This document shows, in pieces, positions 36,384 through 44,810 of a stretch of 64,000 nucleotides of DNA; the first letter of the stretch is position 1, and each line of letters starts with the position of its first letter. The notes under the pieces were generated by a model. That model worked only from the letters and a program-made list of their open reading frames with translations, ran no database searches and had not been told where the DNA came from. The translations under genes were made by a program, and so were the position numbers. This stretch comes from Thermus caldifontis (GTDB taxonomy: Bacteria > Deinococcota > Deinococci > Deinococcales > Thermaceae). The DNA lies in contig NZ_QGMX01000003.1 of the NCBI RefSeq assembly GCF_003336745.1, positions 183,645 through 247,644 of the forward strand. Reading direction: 5' to 3'.

Positions 36384-39300
36384 TCAATGGTTTGCGCTTT
36401 CCGAGGGGATGGCCAGGCCCACCTCACCCAGCCTTTCCCCATCGGCCAGCACCAAAAGGGAGTAATGGCCGGGGCCTAAGGGTATATCCCCGGTCCAGGT
36501 GTAGCCGTCCTCGCTTTTGAGGGCGAAGCTCTGGCCTTTTTCCGTCAGGGCTACTTGATTAGCCCGGAAGCGAAGGGTGATCTTTACTTTAGGACCCTCC
36601 AGGGAACTGGGGCTATAGAGGGAGCCAGGCACCACCTGAAGGAACAAAGGCGCTTCGGCTTCCTCCTGCCCCTTGGCTTTCACGGTCAGCGTATGAAACC
36701 CCGGGGCCAAGGCTAGGCGGATCCGGGCGGCGTAGTAGTTCCCCTCCTGACGGAGTAGGGCCACCGGGCCTGAGGGGAGGTCCAGAAAAACCACCTGGGC
36801 TTCCCCCTGCACCAAGGCCTTGATCTCCACCTCGGCCCCGGAGATGGGGGTGGAGGGGTCGGCGGTGGCCACCAGGCTCAGGCGGTCTGCGGTGTAGGTC
36901 ACCTCCACCTCCCGCCTGGGGGGGAGGGCCACCACCTGGGTGGCCTTTGGGGGTAGGCTGGGATCCACCTGCACCTGCAGGGCTTCGCCGCCCTGGTAGC
37001 CCGCAGGCAGGTAGCGGGGGTCGGGATATACCCGGTATTCCCCGCGGAAAAGCCCACCTATAAGGGCGCGACCGTTGGCGTCCGCCCGTGTGCAGCGTTT
37101 TACCGGTCCCTCGGCGCAAACCCCGGCGAAGGCCAGGCCCTGCTCGTTTCCGCTGTCCAGCACCTGGACCGCCAGGGTGGTGGCGGGGGCGAAGGGCAGG
37201 TTCTTCTCCAGGCTGGCGTTCAGGATTACCCGAACCCGTTCCTCCCCTACTAGGGCTAGGGTGGCGGGAAGGTTGCCGAAAAAGAGGGCGCCCTCGCCAG
37301 CGGCGGTGAAAAGACGGTAGCGGCCTTCTGCGTCGGTGGTTTCGCAGGTCTTCCCCAGGCATACCCTCAGGCCCGCCAAAGGCGCCTCGCCGGGATCCCG
37401 GTGCCCGTTCAGGTTCTCGTCGCGAAAGGCCTGGCCCACCACCTCGCCTCCCTTACGGCCGCCAAAGAGGTCCACCATCTCCTTCGGGGTGGTGAAGGTG
37501 AAGGTTTGCGTGTAGGCCAGGCTGAGGCCAAAGGCGTGGCGGGCTTCCCCGGGCTCGAGGATGAGGGTGTAGGAGGCCCCCAAGGAAAGGCCGGGTTCCA
37601 GGAAGTTGCGCTGGAAGAGGGAAAGGCCCAGGCGTTGGTTTGGGCTCTCCTCCAGGCGGTACTCGTAGAAGAGGCGGCTTTGCAGGCTTCCCGGCCAGAG
37701 CTGATTCCAGGCGGCCCCGTAGAGGGTAACGTCCTTGTCCGTGCCCCGCTTGGTCAGGTACTGCCCCTCGAGGCTCCCCCCGCTCAAGGCCAGTCGGAGC
37801 AAGAGGCTTCCTTCCAGAAGGGGATTTTCCTGGAGAAGATAGCGCAGGTAGCCGGAAAGGCTCAGGTCGCGGGTGCCCAGGGTGAGGCTGGCCTGGTAGC
37901 TCTGGTTCTCGGGGGCTTCCCCGGAAAGCCTTTTGTTCATGCCGTAGCTTAGGCTCAGGCCCCCGCTGTACACCCCGGGTTCGCCGAAGGCGGTGCTGAG
38001 GCTTGGGGCCAAGCCATACCCCCGGCTTTCCCCTTGTTGCCGGTAACTGCCCGTGAGGCTTACGAAGGCCCCGGCCACCGGCTGGGCGTAAAGGGTGAGC
38101 TGGTTTTGCCAAAGGCCCTGGCTGGGGCCCAGTTGCACGCTGGTGCTCCCCCGAAGGCCCAGGGGGTAAAGGCTCCGGGTGCCCCCTGCCAGGCCCAGGG
38201 TGTGGAGGCCGGCCAGGGGCACGCCGCCATAGCTTTGCACCAACTCCAGGTCCTGGGTCTGCCAGGTGAGGCTTTGGCTCAGGCCAAAGGAAAGCCGGTA
38301 GGCCTCCCCCGTCTGGCCGCTGAGGTCGGTGCCCAGGCCCAGGCTAAGGCCCCCCTCCAGGGGCAGGCGGTAGCGCAGGCTCAGGTTGTCCTGGCGGCCC
38401 GTGGGGGCGGTTTGCGTGGAGAGGGCGCCTTGGAGGTCTAGGCTTTTGTCCAGGCTCACCGCGCTGGCCCTAAGGCCCAGGCCCCCTGGGCGGTAGGTGC
38501 CCTCGAGGCTCACCCGCGCCGGGTCTAAGCGGAAGGTGGAGGCCAGGCCGAAGCTTCCCTGCCCCCCTTGGGCCCGGGCCTCCCAGCCCTCGCCCTTGAG
38601 GCTCAGGGTGAGGGTCTGGGGCAGGCGCAAGGGATCCTGCAGATCCCCCGTGAGGGGGCTTGGGGCAAGGGTGGCCGTCACATAGTCGGAAAGGGCCCCG
38701 CTTAAGCTGGGAGCCAGGAGGTAGCCCACCTGGCCTTGAATCTGGCCCCGTTCCCAGGTGGCCCCCAGGCTCAGGGCCACGCCCAGCCCCAGGGTGAGTT
38801 CGGGGTCCCGGTCACTTTTACCGCTTCCCGCCAGGGGATCCTTGAAGAGCACGATGACCCCAGCCTCCTTCCGGGCCTCGGGCTGGGTCTTGGGGGTGGC
38901 CCTGAGCTTCAGGTAGAAGCGGTAGCCGGCGGAGATCTCCCCTTGAGGGTTCACCAAGACCCGCACCACCCCGGTTTCCCCGGGGGCCAGGCTCAGGCCC
39001 GCTGGATTTAAGAACACCTGGAACATGGCGGCCTCCGCCTCCAGCAAGACCTCCTCCCTTTGGTTGGAGCGGTTGCTGACATAGACCGGAAACTCAAAGG
39101 GTCCTCCCAGGTTGGCCTCGAGGGTGGCCGGGGCGGAGAGGGCTACCTGGATCAAGGGCAACACCGTTAACGCCACCTCGGTCCTGGCCACCTCCTTTTC
39201 CCCCTCGTAGGCCGCCACCAGAGCCCTCCCCTGGGTGCCTGCAGGCAGAGGGGGTACCCGCAGGGTGAAGCTTAGGGTTTCCTCCTTGCCCTCCAGTACC

Positions 39301-39497
39301 GCCTGCCTTTCCTGGGAAAGGGCCTGCCAGCCCTCCGGGGGGAAGAGGCGGAAGCGCACCGACCCGGTTCCCTCCACCTTCAGGCTCAAGGTGAGGTAGT
39401 CCCCCGGGACCCCGGCGAGGCCAGGGCTGGGGAGGAAGCGCACCTGGGCCCAGGCCAGACCAAGAAGGAGGGGGAGAAGAGCCGGAAAAAGTCTCAT
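36384..39497 (-). CDS. Outer-membrane beta-barrel with usher-like domain order
   Basis: 1037 aa with signal peptide. About 18-225: two Ig-like/NEW3-type domains (FPVYVSNRSNQREE). About 230-670: dense amphipathic strands rich in G, L, S and Q, long enough for 24 or more barrel strands. About 690: GQAFRDENLNGHRDPGE, an SdrD-like Ca-type loop opening a series of Ig-like domains to the C-terminus. N-domain, large barrel and C-terminal Ig domains parallel the PapC/TcfC usher layout, and a PapD-like chaperone is encoded two genes upstream. No direct usher signature was recognised. Confidence 0.6.
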   Translation of the reverse strand: MRLFPALLPLLLGLAWAQVRFLPSPGLAGVPGDYLTLSLKVEGTGSVRFRLFPPEGWQALSQERQAVLEGKEETLSFTLRVPPLPAGTQGRALVAAYEGEKEVARTEVALTVLPLIQVALSAPATLEANLGGPFEFPVYVSNRSNQREEVLLEAEAAMFQVFLNPAGLSLAPGETGVVRVLVNPQGEISAGYRFYLKLRATPKTQPEARKEAGVIVLFKDPLAGSGKSDRDPELTLGLGVALSLGATWERGQIQGQVGYLLAPSLSGALSDYVTATLAPSPLTGDLQDPLRLPQTLTLSLKGEGWEARAQGGQGSFGLASTFRLDPARVSLEGTYRPGGLGLRASAVSLDKSLDLQGALSTQTAPTGRQDNLSLRYRLPLEGGLSLGLGTDLSGQTGEAYRLSFGLSQSLTWQTQDLELVQSYGGVPLAGLHTLGLAGGTRSLYPLGLRGSTSVQLGPSQGLWQNQLTLYAQPVAGAFVSLTGSYRQQGESRGYGLAPSLSTAFGEPGVYSGGLSLSYGMNKRLSGEAPENQSYQASLTLGTRDLSLSGYLRYLLQENPLLEGSLLLRLALSGGSLEGQYLTKRGTDKDVTLYGAAWNQLWPGSLQSRLFYEYRLEESPNQRLGLSLFQRNFLEPGLSLGASYTLILEPGEARHAFGLSLAYTQTFTFTTPKEMVDLFGGRKGGEVVGQAFRDENLNGHRDPGEAPLAGLRVCLGKTCETTDAEGRYRLFTAAGEGALFFGNLPATLALVGEERVRVILNASLEKNLPFAPATTLAVQVLDSGNEQGLAFAGVCAEGPVKRCTRADANGRALIGGLFRGEYRVYPDPRYLPAGYQGGEALQVQVDPSLPPKATQVVALPPRREVEVTYTADRLSLVATADPSTPISGAEVEIKALVQGEAQVVFLDLPSGPVALLRQEGNYYAARIRLALAPGFHTLTVKAKGQEEAEAPLFLQVVPGSLYSPSSLEGPKVKITLRFRANQVALTEKGQSFALKSEDGYTWTGDIPLGPGHYSLLVLADGERLGEVGLAIPSESANH

Positions 39498-39498
39498 C

Positions 39499-39987
39499 TC
39501 AAGGCTGCCTCAAAGCAGTGACCAGGGCCTGGACCACGTAGTTGCCCGCTCGCTCGTTGCCCAGAAGCTCCAGGGCAAACTCCAGGCGGAGCTCCAGCCA
39601 GTCCCCCGTGGGGCCGGTCTGGGTGTAAATGATCTGGGGGGTGCCGTCGGCGCGAAGCCATAGCCCCCCATTCACCCGGTAAAGAACCTGTCTGGCGGGC
39701 AGGAGCAAAGCCCCATTTTGATCCCTGAGATCCGGGATCTGCAGGAGGAGGCTCCACACCCCAGGGGCATTGGAGAAGACCTGGACCGGTAAGATGCCGC
39801 CTTCCAGGTTGCTGGCGGGGTAGGTGGCGGGGAAGGCCTTGGGAGGGTAGTCTTGGAGGTCAAAGGCGATCTGGGTGGTGGGGGTGCGGATGGCGATGGT
39901 CTCCGGGATCAGGGTCTGCACGATCCAGGTGGCCTGGGCCAGGGCCGGGGCCAAGAACAGGACGAGGGTGGTTAGCCAAGTTCTCAT
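39499..39987 (-). CDS. Secreted subunit-like protein B
   Basis: 162 aa: signal peptide (TWLTTLVLFLAPALAQA), then a beta-rich domain of about 140 residues beginning TWIVQTLIPETIAIRTPTTQ and ending in alternating hydrophobic residues (ERAGNYVVQALVTALRQ). Size and strand pattern resemble fimbrial subunits such as DUF4402/spore-coat-U types, without cysteines. It overlaps the chaperone gene by 4 nt and ends 1 nt before the barrel gene, so the three are tightly coupled. Confidence 0.6.
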   Translation of the reverse strand: MRTWLTTLVLFLAPALAQATWIVQTLIPETIAIRTPTTQIAFDLQDYPPKAFPATYPASNLEGGILPVQVFSNAPGVWSLLLQIPDLRDQNGALLLPARQVLYRVNGGLWLRADGTPQIIYTQTGPTGDWLELRLEFALELLGNERAGNYVVQALVTALRQP

Positions 39988-40826
39988 GGGGTACCTCCTT
40001 TTTCCCCTTCCTCGCCGGGGGGCGAGGGCGGTGCGGCCAAGGGGGTGCGCAGGGTAAAGGGTAGGTCGGCGGCCACGTCCTTGGTGGGATCGCCGTAGTT
40101 GAGGATGGCCAAGGCGGTGTAGTTCCCCACGGGTAGGGGGCCTACCAAGGTGACGGGAAGGATGCGCACCTGGCCCGGCAGGACCACCACCTCCTCCACC
40201 TCCACCTCCGCCACCTTGCGCCCCGAGGCATCCCGCACCTCAAAGCGGCCGAAAAGCTTCTGGGCGGTGTTCCCCGTGTTCTGGTACTGGATGGCGAAGC
40301 GGTAGGGCTCCTGCGGGTTCTTAGGGGGGCTGGGCACGATCCCGGTGATCCGCCCCCCAGTGGTTAAGGGCGCTATGTTCACGTAGAAGACATGGGCCAT
40401 GCGCACCCGGAAGGTAGCCAAGGGGACCCCGGGGGGCGGGTTGGGATCCTCGGATTCCAGGAAGAGGATGCTCCAGTGAGTCCCGGGGGTGGCCTCCTTG
40501 GGTACGGTGAGGGTGTAGGTGAGGGGGCGGCTTTGCTTGGGTTCCAGCAAAAACTCCGCTGGGGAGAAGGTGGCCCAGGGGCTTGCGCTTTCCTTCAACG
40601 TCCCTCTGGGGAGAAACTGGATCTTTCCCATGGGATCGTAGGTCCAATCCCCCAGGCTTACCCGGACCCGCACCGGGCGGGTGCCCACGTTGTAGACGGT
40701 AAGGGTTTGGGTAAGGGGTTCTCCCGGCTTGGCCTCCTTGAGGAGGACCGGGGGTTCCACGCCCAGGGTGCTTTGGGCCAGGGCGCCGAGGGCCAGGCTT
40801 AGGAGGAAGGGAAAGATTCGCTTCAT
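39984..40826 (-). CDS. PapD-like periplasmic chaperone
   Basis: 280 aa with signal peptide. The mature N-domain matches the pilus-chaperone pattern: VEPPVLLKEAKPGEPLTQ, YNVGTRPVRVRVSL, then SPWATFSPAEFLLEPKQSRP, where the strand-G/basic position before the second domain would be. A second Ig domain ends LPFTLRTP. In chaperone-usher systems this protein donates a strand to subunits and delivers them to the usher. Start lies 2 nt after GGTGAA, which is sequestered in a hairpin. Family assignment is by eye. Confidence 0.65.
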   Translation of the reverse strand: MKRIFPFLLSLALGALAQSTLGVEPPVLLKEAKPGEPLTQTLTVYNVGTRPVRVRVSLGDWTYDPMGKIQFLPRGTLKESASPWATFSPAEFLLEPKQSRPLTYTLTVPKEATPGTHWSILFLESEDPNPPPGVPLATFRVRMAHVFYVNIAPLTTGGRITGIVPSPPKNPQEPYRFAIQYQNTGNTAQKLFGRFEVRDASGRKVAEVEVEEVVVLPGQVRILPVTLVGPLPVGNYTALAILNYGDPTKDVAADLPFTLRTPLAAPPSPPGEEGEKGGTP

Positions 40827-40828
40827 GG

Positions 40829-40845
40829 TTCACCAATAGGGTGAA
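40829..40845 (-). promoter_or_regulatory. Hairpin sequestering the chaperone ribosome site
   Basis: TTCACC and GGTGAA form a 6-bp stem around a 5-nt loop. On the mRNA the GGTGAA strand is the only ribosome-site-like sequence before the chaperone ATG, so folding would reduce its translation. Confidence 0.5.
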
Positions 40846-40867
40846 GGCCTGGCCCTAGGGCCAGGCC
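40846..40867. terminator. 22-bp perfect palindrome after subunit A
   Basis: GGCCTGGCCC (40846-40855) and GGGCCAGGCC (40858-40867) form a very stable hairpin 11 nt after the subunit-A stop. No T-tract. It is likely an attenuator or 3' stabiliser that lets the first gene be expressed above the rest. Confidence 0.6.
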
Positions 40868-40878
40868 CTCGGGTTCGC

Positions 40879-41712
40879 TTACCAAGCCGTCGTGGCCAGG
40901 GTGTAGGTGAGGTTGGCGGTGCTCTTGCCCCAGAGGTCGCTGTTGACCTTGACGGCCACCACCACCAGGTCATCCAGCCAGCTCTTGTAGCCGCACCGCT
41001 CGGGGTTGTTGCCGGAACGGCTTCCCGTGGGGCCAGCCTGCAGGTTGCGGGGTACCAGTTCCAGATTGCCCCCGTTGGGGAGTTCGTAAAGGCCTGTGGC
41101 CGCACCGAAGGTGTCGCAGGGGTTGTCCTGGATGTAGAGGTGCTGGATCCCCTGGGCGCTTTCGGGGTCGTTGCGGTTCACGGTCAGGTGCCACTGCTTC
41201 CCGTTGGAGAACTTCTGCAGGATGAAGGTGCGGTAGCAGACGAAGTAGTTCTTGCTTCCTGGGACGAGTTCCCCGTTCTTGTCCAGCTTAATAGGGGGAT
41301 AGGCGGTCACCGCCCCGCCACCGTTGATGGTGATGTTGGGCCACTGGGCCACGCCGTAGCTGGTGCCCAAGGGCAGGGTCTGCACCTGGTTGTAGAAGTT
41401 ATTCCCCAGCTGGGTCTTCACGTCCTGGTCCGTAAGCCCGTAGACGCAGACCATCTGCCCGCCGAAGTCCGGGGTGGAGTTGGGCCAGGTGGTCCCGTCC
41501 AGCCCCGTCAGGTCAAAGGTCAGGGTGGTCACGTCCAGGTGCAGGGCCGTGGCCTTGGGCAGGATGAGCTCGATGGTCTGGTTGACGGCGGCCGAGTCGG
41601 TCCCCTTGGCGTAGGCGTCCGGGCCGTTGCCCTTGGTGGGGGCCACCGTGGGCGCCTGGGCCAACGCCAGGGGTGCTAGAGCCAATACTGCTACCAGAAT
41701 GCCTTTGCGCAT
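40879..41712 (-). CDS. Secreted subunit-like protein A (first gene of the cluster)
   Basis: 277 aa with signal peptide (ILVAVLALAPLALAQA). The mature domain is Asn/Thr-rich and beta-stranded (LHLDVTTLTFDLTGLDG; KVNSDLWGKSTANLTYTLAT at the C-terminus) with four cysteines (MVCVYG, YFVCYR, DNPCDTF, ERCGYK), probably two disulfides. Strong ribosome site GGAGGGATTT. First position and the downstream hairpin fit a major structural subunit. Family not recognised. Confidence 0.6.
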   Translation of the reverse strand: MRKGILVAVLALAPLALAQAPTVAPTKGNGPDAYAKGTDSAAVNQTIELILPKATALHLDVTTLTFDLTGLDGTTWPNSTPDFGGQMVCVYGLTDQDVKTQLGNNFYNQVQTLPLGTSYGVAQWPNITINGGGAVTAYPPIKLDKNGELVPGSKNYFVCYRTFILQKFSNGKQWHLTVNRNDPESAQGIQHLYIQDNPCDTFGAATGLYELPNGGNLELVPRNLQAGPTGSRSGNNPERCGYKSWLDDLVVVAVKVNSDLWGKSTANLTYTLATTAW

Positions 41713-41751
41713 AAATCCCTCCGAATCCGCCCCTCGAGGTGGTGGCCTCTC

Positions 41752-41796
41752 AGGACGTCCTCACCCTACGGGGAGGGGCGTTACGCAAGCGTGACG
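41752..41796. promoter_or_regulatory. Operator candidates between fibre cluster and regulator
   Basis: AGGACGTCCT is a 10-bp palindrome at 41752-41761. CGTTACGC-AA-GCGTGACG (41779-41796) is an interrupted palindrome with 7 of 8 pairs. Both lie between divergent starts at 41712 and 41865; a minus -10 such as TAGGGT at 41769-41764 falls between them. Confidence 0.45.
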
Positions 41797-41834
41797 GCAA
41801 GGAAACTCTTCGCCAGGCGGGGAAAGGGGTTTTG

Positions 41835-41843
41835 TGCTAGGCT
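41835..41843 (+). promoter_or_regulatory. Extended -10 of the SARP-like regulator
   Basis: TGCTAGGCT fits TG-n-TAnnnT. RNA would begin near 41850, about 15 nt before the TTG start. Confidence 0.45.
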
Positions 41844-41864
41844 AGGGGAGAGGCAGGTAACGGG

Positions 41865-43499
41865 TTGAAACGGCCGCTTAACGATTCCCTTTACGCCTTG
41901 CCCCTTTACGGTCCGGGGAGAATGGTTTCCCCTCAGGGCAAGGAGGTGCGCCTTTCCCGCAAGGGGTTGGCCTTGCTCTACTACCTGGCCCTGGAGGGGC
42001 CCACCCCGAGGGTCCGCTTGGCCGACCTCCTCTATGGCCATGCCTCGGGTTTGCAGAACCTGCGGGTGGAACTTTTCCGCCTGGCCCAGGCCCTGGGGCG
42101 GGAGGTCTTCCCCAAGGCACAGGATCCCTTGGTTCTGCCTCCTTGGCTGAAGCTGAAAACCTCGGGGCAGGGGGAGGTCCTGGAAGGGTTGGAGGAGGTG
42201 GGGGGACTCGAGGAATGGGTTTTGGAGGTGCGCGCCCGCTATGAGGGGGTTTCTACCCTCCCTTCCCGCCATGGCCTTCTCCGGGAGCTGGCCTCCTTGC
42301 GCCCCCCTTTTCTCTTGGTTCTACGGGGCCGGCTGGGGGCAGGGCAGAGGGAGGTGGCGAGGGAGCTGGCCCGGATCCTTGGCCTTCCCTTCCACACCAG
42401 CCTGCGTCCGGAGGGGGTGGTTTACCTGGAGCCCCCCTATCCCCAGGGCCCCTTGCGGGACCTTGTGCGCTCCAGGGCCCTTTTGGTCCTCCGGCTGGAT
42501 CCGGGGGAGGAACCCAAGTTCTTCCTGGAGCTCAGGGCCCATTATCCAGCGGAGCGCATCCGGCTGGTGGACCTGGGTCCTCTAAGCTGGCTCGAGGCCC
42601 GGGAAGGGTTTCTTTCCCGCCTGCCCTTTCAGGAGGCAGCCCGGGCGTACTTCGGAGCCGGGGGACAGCCGGAATGGATCCCGGAATGGCTTGCCTGCTC
42701 CGCTTTTCCCCAGCGCCCTCTGGCCCAGCTGCGCCTGCAGGCAAGGTATCTGAGCGAGCCCGCACGCCTGGCCCTGGAGCGGCTTTCCGTGACCTATGGG
42801 ACCATTCCGGAAGAGGTGCTGGATGCCCTGGGTGCTTTGCCCTATCTAGAGGAGCTGGAGCGCAGGAGCTGGCTGGTCTACCGGGAGGGATACCGTTTTG
42901 CCAGTGAGGCCGAACGCCGCCTCCTTTGCGCAAGCCTGCCTCCAGGACGGCGCCAGGAGCTGCATGAGCGGGCGGCCACCGCCTTGGTCCTTGCGGGTAA
43001 GGGGGAGAAGGAAGCTTGGCACCGCCTGGCCTTGGGGGAGAGGGTGCCGGTTCCTTGGGCGGGAGGCCGCCTCGAGGCCCCTTCCCAGGGTTCTGGGGGA
43101 TGGGGGTGGAGGCGGGAGGTTTGCGGCTCTGGGCGGGAGCAGATGCTTTTGCCTGGGGGTGCGGAGGGGGTTTTGACCACGAAGAGGGGCTTCGCAGTGG
43201 CCTTGCTGGAACCGGAGGAGGAAGCCCTTCTCACCCTGGCACCCCTGGATGAGGAACTCCTTTTGGAGATGGAAGGGGAGGCCTATGCCCCGGAGGAGGG
43301 GTTTGGTCTCATCCTGGGGGTGGCGAGCGGGGGAAAGGAAGGGTATCTGGGGTTAGAGAAGGCGTTTGCCTACCGGTTGCAGCTCGGCCGGGGCCCCTTG
43401 CGCTTGCGCTTTTGGGGCCAGGGAATCACCGAGTTTTCCTTGCGGGCCTTTAGGCCCCGGCCGGGTGGGGGTGAGGCCCTCCGCCTAGCGGCGGAATAG
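41865..43499 (+). CDS. SARP/LuxR-ATPase-like transcriptional regulator
   Basis: 544 aa, TTG start. Residues about 12-105 form a winged helix as in SARP/BTAD regulators (LSRKGLALLYYLALEG, RVRLADLLYG, GLQNLRVELFRLAQAL). Residues about 148-340 look like a STAND-type ATPase, but the P-loop is degenerate: GRLGAGQRE at 155-163 lacks the Lys-Ser/Thr. The C-terminal 200 residues are beta-rich, unlike TPR tails. Divergent from the fibre-like cluster, so it is the probable controller. Its 3' end overlaps the next gene by 15 nt. Confidence 0.65.
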   Translation: MKRPLNDSLYALPLYGPGRMVSPQGKEVRLSRKGLALLYYLALEGPTPRVRLADLLYGHASGLQNLRVELFRLAQALGREVFPKAQDPLVLPPWLKLKTSGQGEVLEGLEEVGGLEEWVLEVRARYEGVSTLPSRHGLLRELASLRPPFLLVLRGRLGAGQREVARELARILGLPFHTSLRPEGVVYLEPPYPQGPLRDLVRSRALLVLRLDPGEEPKFFLELRAHYPAERIRLVDLGPLSWLEAREGFLSRLPFQEAARAYFGAGGQPEWIPEWLACSAFPQRPLAQLRLQARYLSEPARLALERLSVTYGTIPEEVLDALGALPYLEELERRSWLVYREGYRFASEAERRLLCASLPPGRRQELHERAATALVLAGKGEKEAWHRLALGERVPVPWAGGRLEAPSQGSGGWGWRREVCGSGREQMLLPGGAEGVLTTKRGFAVALLEPEEEALLTLAPLDEELLLEMEGEAYAPEEGFGLILGVASGGKEGYLGLEKAFAYRLQLGRGPLRLRFWGQGITEFSLRAFRPRPGGGEALRLAAE

Positions 43500-43697
43500 G
43501 TGCAAAAGAAGGCTTAGAAGAAGGGAAAGGAGAAGGGCCGAGGTGATGGGGATGTACACCCGTAGCCCTTCCCGCTCCATGCGGATATCCCCTGGCAGGT
43601 GGCCGAACCAGAAGAAGAGCTTAGGAAAGTAGAGGAGCAAAAGGCCTAACAGGGCTAGGGAAAGGCCAATGAAGAGGAGAACCTTACCCGCTTCCAT
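43485..43697 (-). CDS. DUF2905 membrane protein
   Basis: 70 aa, two transmembrane helices (about 5-25 and 48-66) with the conserved loop FFWFGHLPGDIRMEREG between them, the DUF2905 signature. Function unknown, widespread as a single small gene. It overlaps the ROK kinase 3' end by 14 nt and so is in its operon. Confidence 0.85.
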   Translation of the reverse strand: MEAGKVLLFIGLSLALLGLLLLYFPKLFFWFGHLPGDIRMEREGLRVYIPITSALLLSLLLSLLLHLFRR

Positions 43698-44592
43698 TCC
43701 CTACCTCCAAATAGGCGGTGAGGGCGGCGCCTAGAAGCCCGGCTTCCCCGCCCAGAAGGGCCCGGCGCAAAGGGGGTACCTCCCAGCCCGAGAGGTAATG
43801 CCGGTAGGCTTCCTCCAGGGCTTCCCAGTACGCCAGAGGGGCGTTGAGGGCCAGCCCCCCGCCCACCACCACCACCCCGGGGTCAAAGGCCTTCACCAGG
43901 CTGGCAAGGCCGATTCCCACGTAACGGGCCCCTTGGAGAAGGATGCGCCTGGCCTTGGCCTCGCCCTCCAGAAAGCGCTGGAAGAGCTCCTTGGTGTCCA
44001 CCTTGCGGTGGTAGGCGTAGGAGGCCTCCCGCTCCAGGGCCCGGCCAGCGGCCAGGGCCTCCAGGCACCCCTCCAGCCCGCAGCCGCATAGGGGTCCTCC
44101 GGGAAGCAGGGTGATGTGCCCCAGCTCCCCCCCTTGCCCCCTTTCCCCCCTTAAGACCCTTCCCCCCAGGACCACCCCGCCCCCGATCCCGGTGGAGACG
44201 GTGAGGAAGAGGGAGGTATCCTCCCCCCGGGCCGCCCCCAGGTGGTGCTCGGCCAAAGCGGCGGCGTTGGCGTCGTTTTCCAGGTACACGGGCCTCCCCG
44301 TGGCCTCCTCCAGGAGGCGACGGATGGGGAAGTTCACCAGGCCCCGGATGTTGGGGGTGAAACGGATCACCCCCTCCCTGAAGTCCAAAGGCCCCGGGGT
44401 ACCCAGGCCGATGGCCACGCCCCTGGTCCCGGCCTCCGCCTCGGCCTTGGCCGTGGCCTCCGCCAAGGCCCTTACCACCGCTAGGCCGCCTTCTTCGGGG
44501 GTGGGGAGGACCACGTGGGAAAGAAGCCTTTCCCCGTCAAAGACCCCAGCGGCGATCTTGGTGCCCCCCAGGTCCAGGCCCACCACGGTCAT
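43684..44592 (-). CDS. ROK-family glucokinase
   Basis: Phosphorylates glucose (or a related hexose) with ATP. 302 aa from ATG 44592. Phosphate motif GLDLGGTKIAAGV, sugar-binding ENDANAAALAEH, ISTG-type TVSTGIGGGVVL, and the ROK zinc cluster LLPGGPLCGCGLEGCLEAL with three Cys. The length equals the T. thermophilus glucokinase. ATG overlaps the upstream stop (ATGA). No helix-turn-helix domain, so a kinase rather than a ROK repressor. Confidence 0.92.
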   Translation of the reverse strand: MTVVGLDLGGTKIAAGVFDGERLLSHVVLPTPEEGGLAVVRALAEATAKAEAEAGTRGVAIGLGTPGPLDFREGVIRFTPNIRGLVNFPIRRLLEEATGRPVYLENDANAAALAEHHLGAARGEDTSLFLTVSTGIGGGVVLGGRVLRGERGQGGELGHITLLPGGPLCGCGLEGCLEALAAGRALEREASYAYHRKVDTKELFQRFLEGEAKARRILLQGARYVGIGLASLVKAFDPGVVVVGGGLALNAPLAYWEALEEAYRHYLSGWEVPPLRRALLGGEAGLLGAALTAYLEVGNGSG

Positions 44593-44810
44593 GGGATCTC
44601 CTCCTCCAGGACCGCTTCCGCTTCGCCCAGCAAGGCTTCGGGCACCCACAGGTTCACATCCCCCATATAGGTGCCCAAGGCCGCCTCGGGCAGGCCGGAA
44701 AAGGGGGTTTCCAGGACCACGGGGATGCCCCTGGCCTCGAGCCTCACCTTCACCCCCTCGGCCACGGGCCGGGGGGCGGTGAGGAGCTTCCGGTAGGGGG
44801 CTCCGGCCAT
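44589..44810 (-). CDS. DUF2007-like small protein
   Basis: 73 aa from ATG 44810, overlapping the upstream stop as TGATG. Compact ferredoxin-like fold pattern: VAEGVKVRLEARGIPVVLET then VNLWVPEALLGEAEAVLEE, the DUF2007 putative signal-transducing domain. It is the middle gene of a coupled string M20 peptidase, DUF2007, ROK kinase, DUF2905. Confidence 0.75.
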   Translation of the reverse strand: MAGAPYRKLLTAPRPVAEGVKVRLEARGIPVVLETPFSGLPEAALGTYMGDVNLWVPEALLGEAEAVLEEEIP

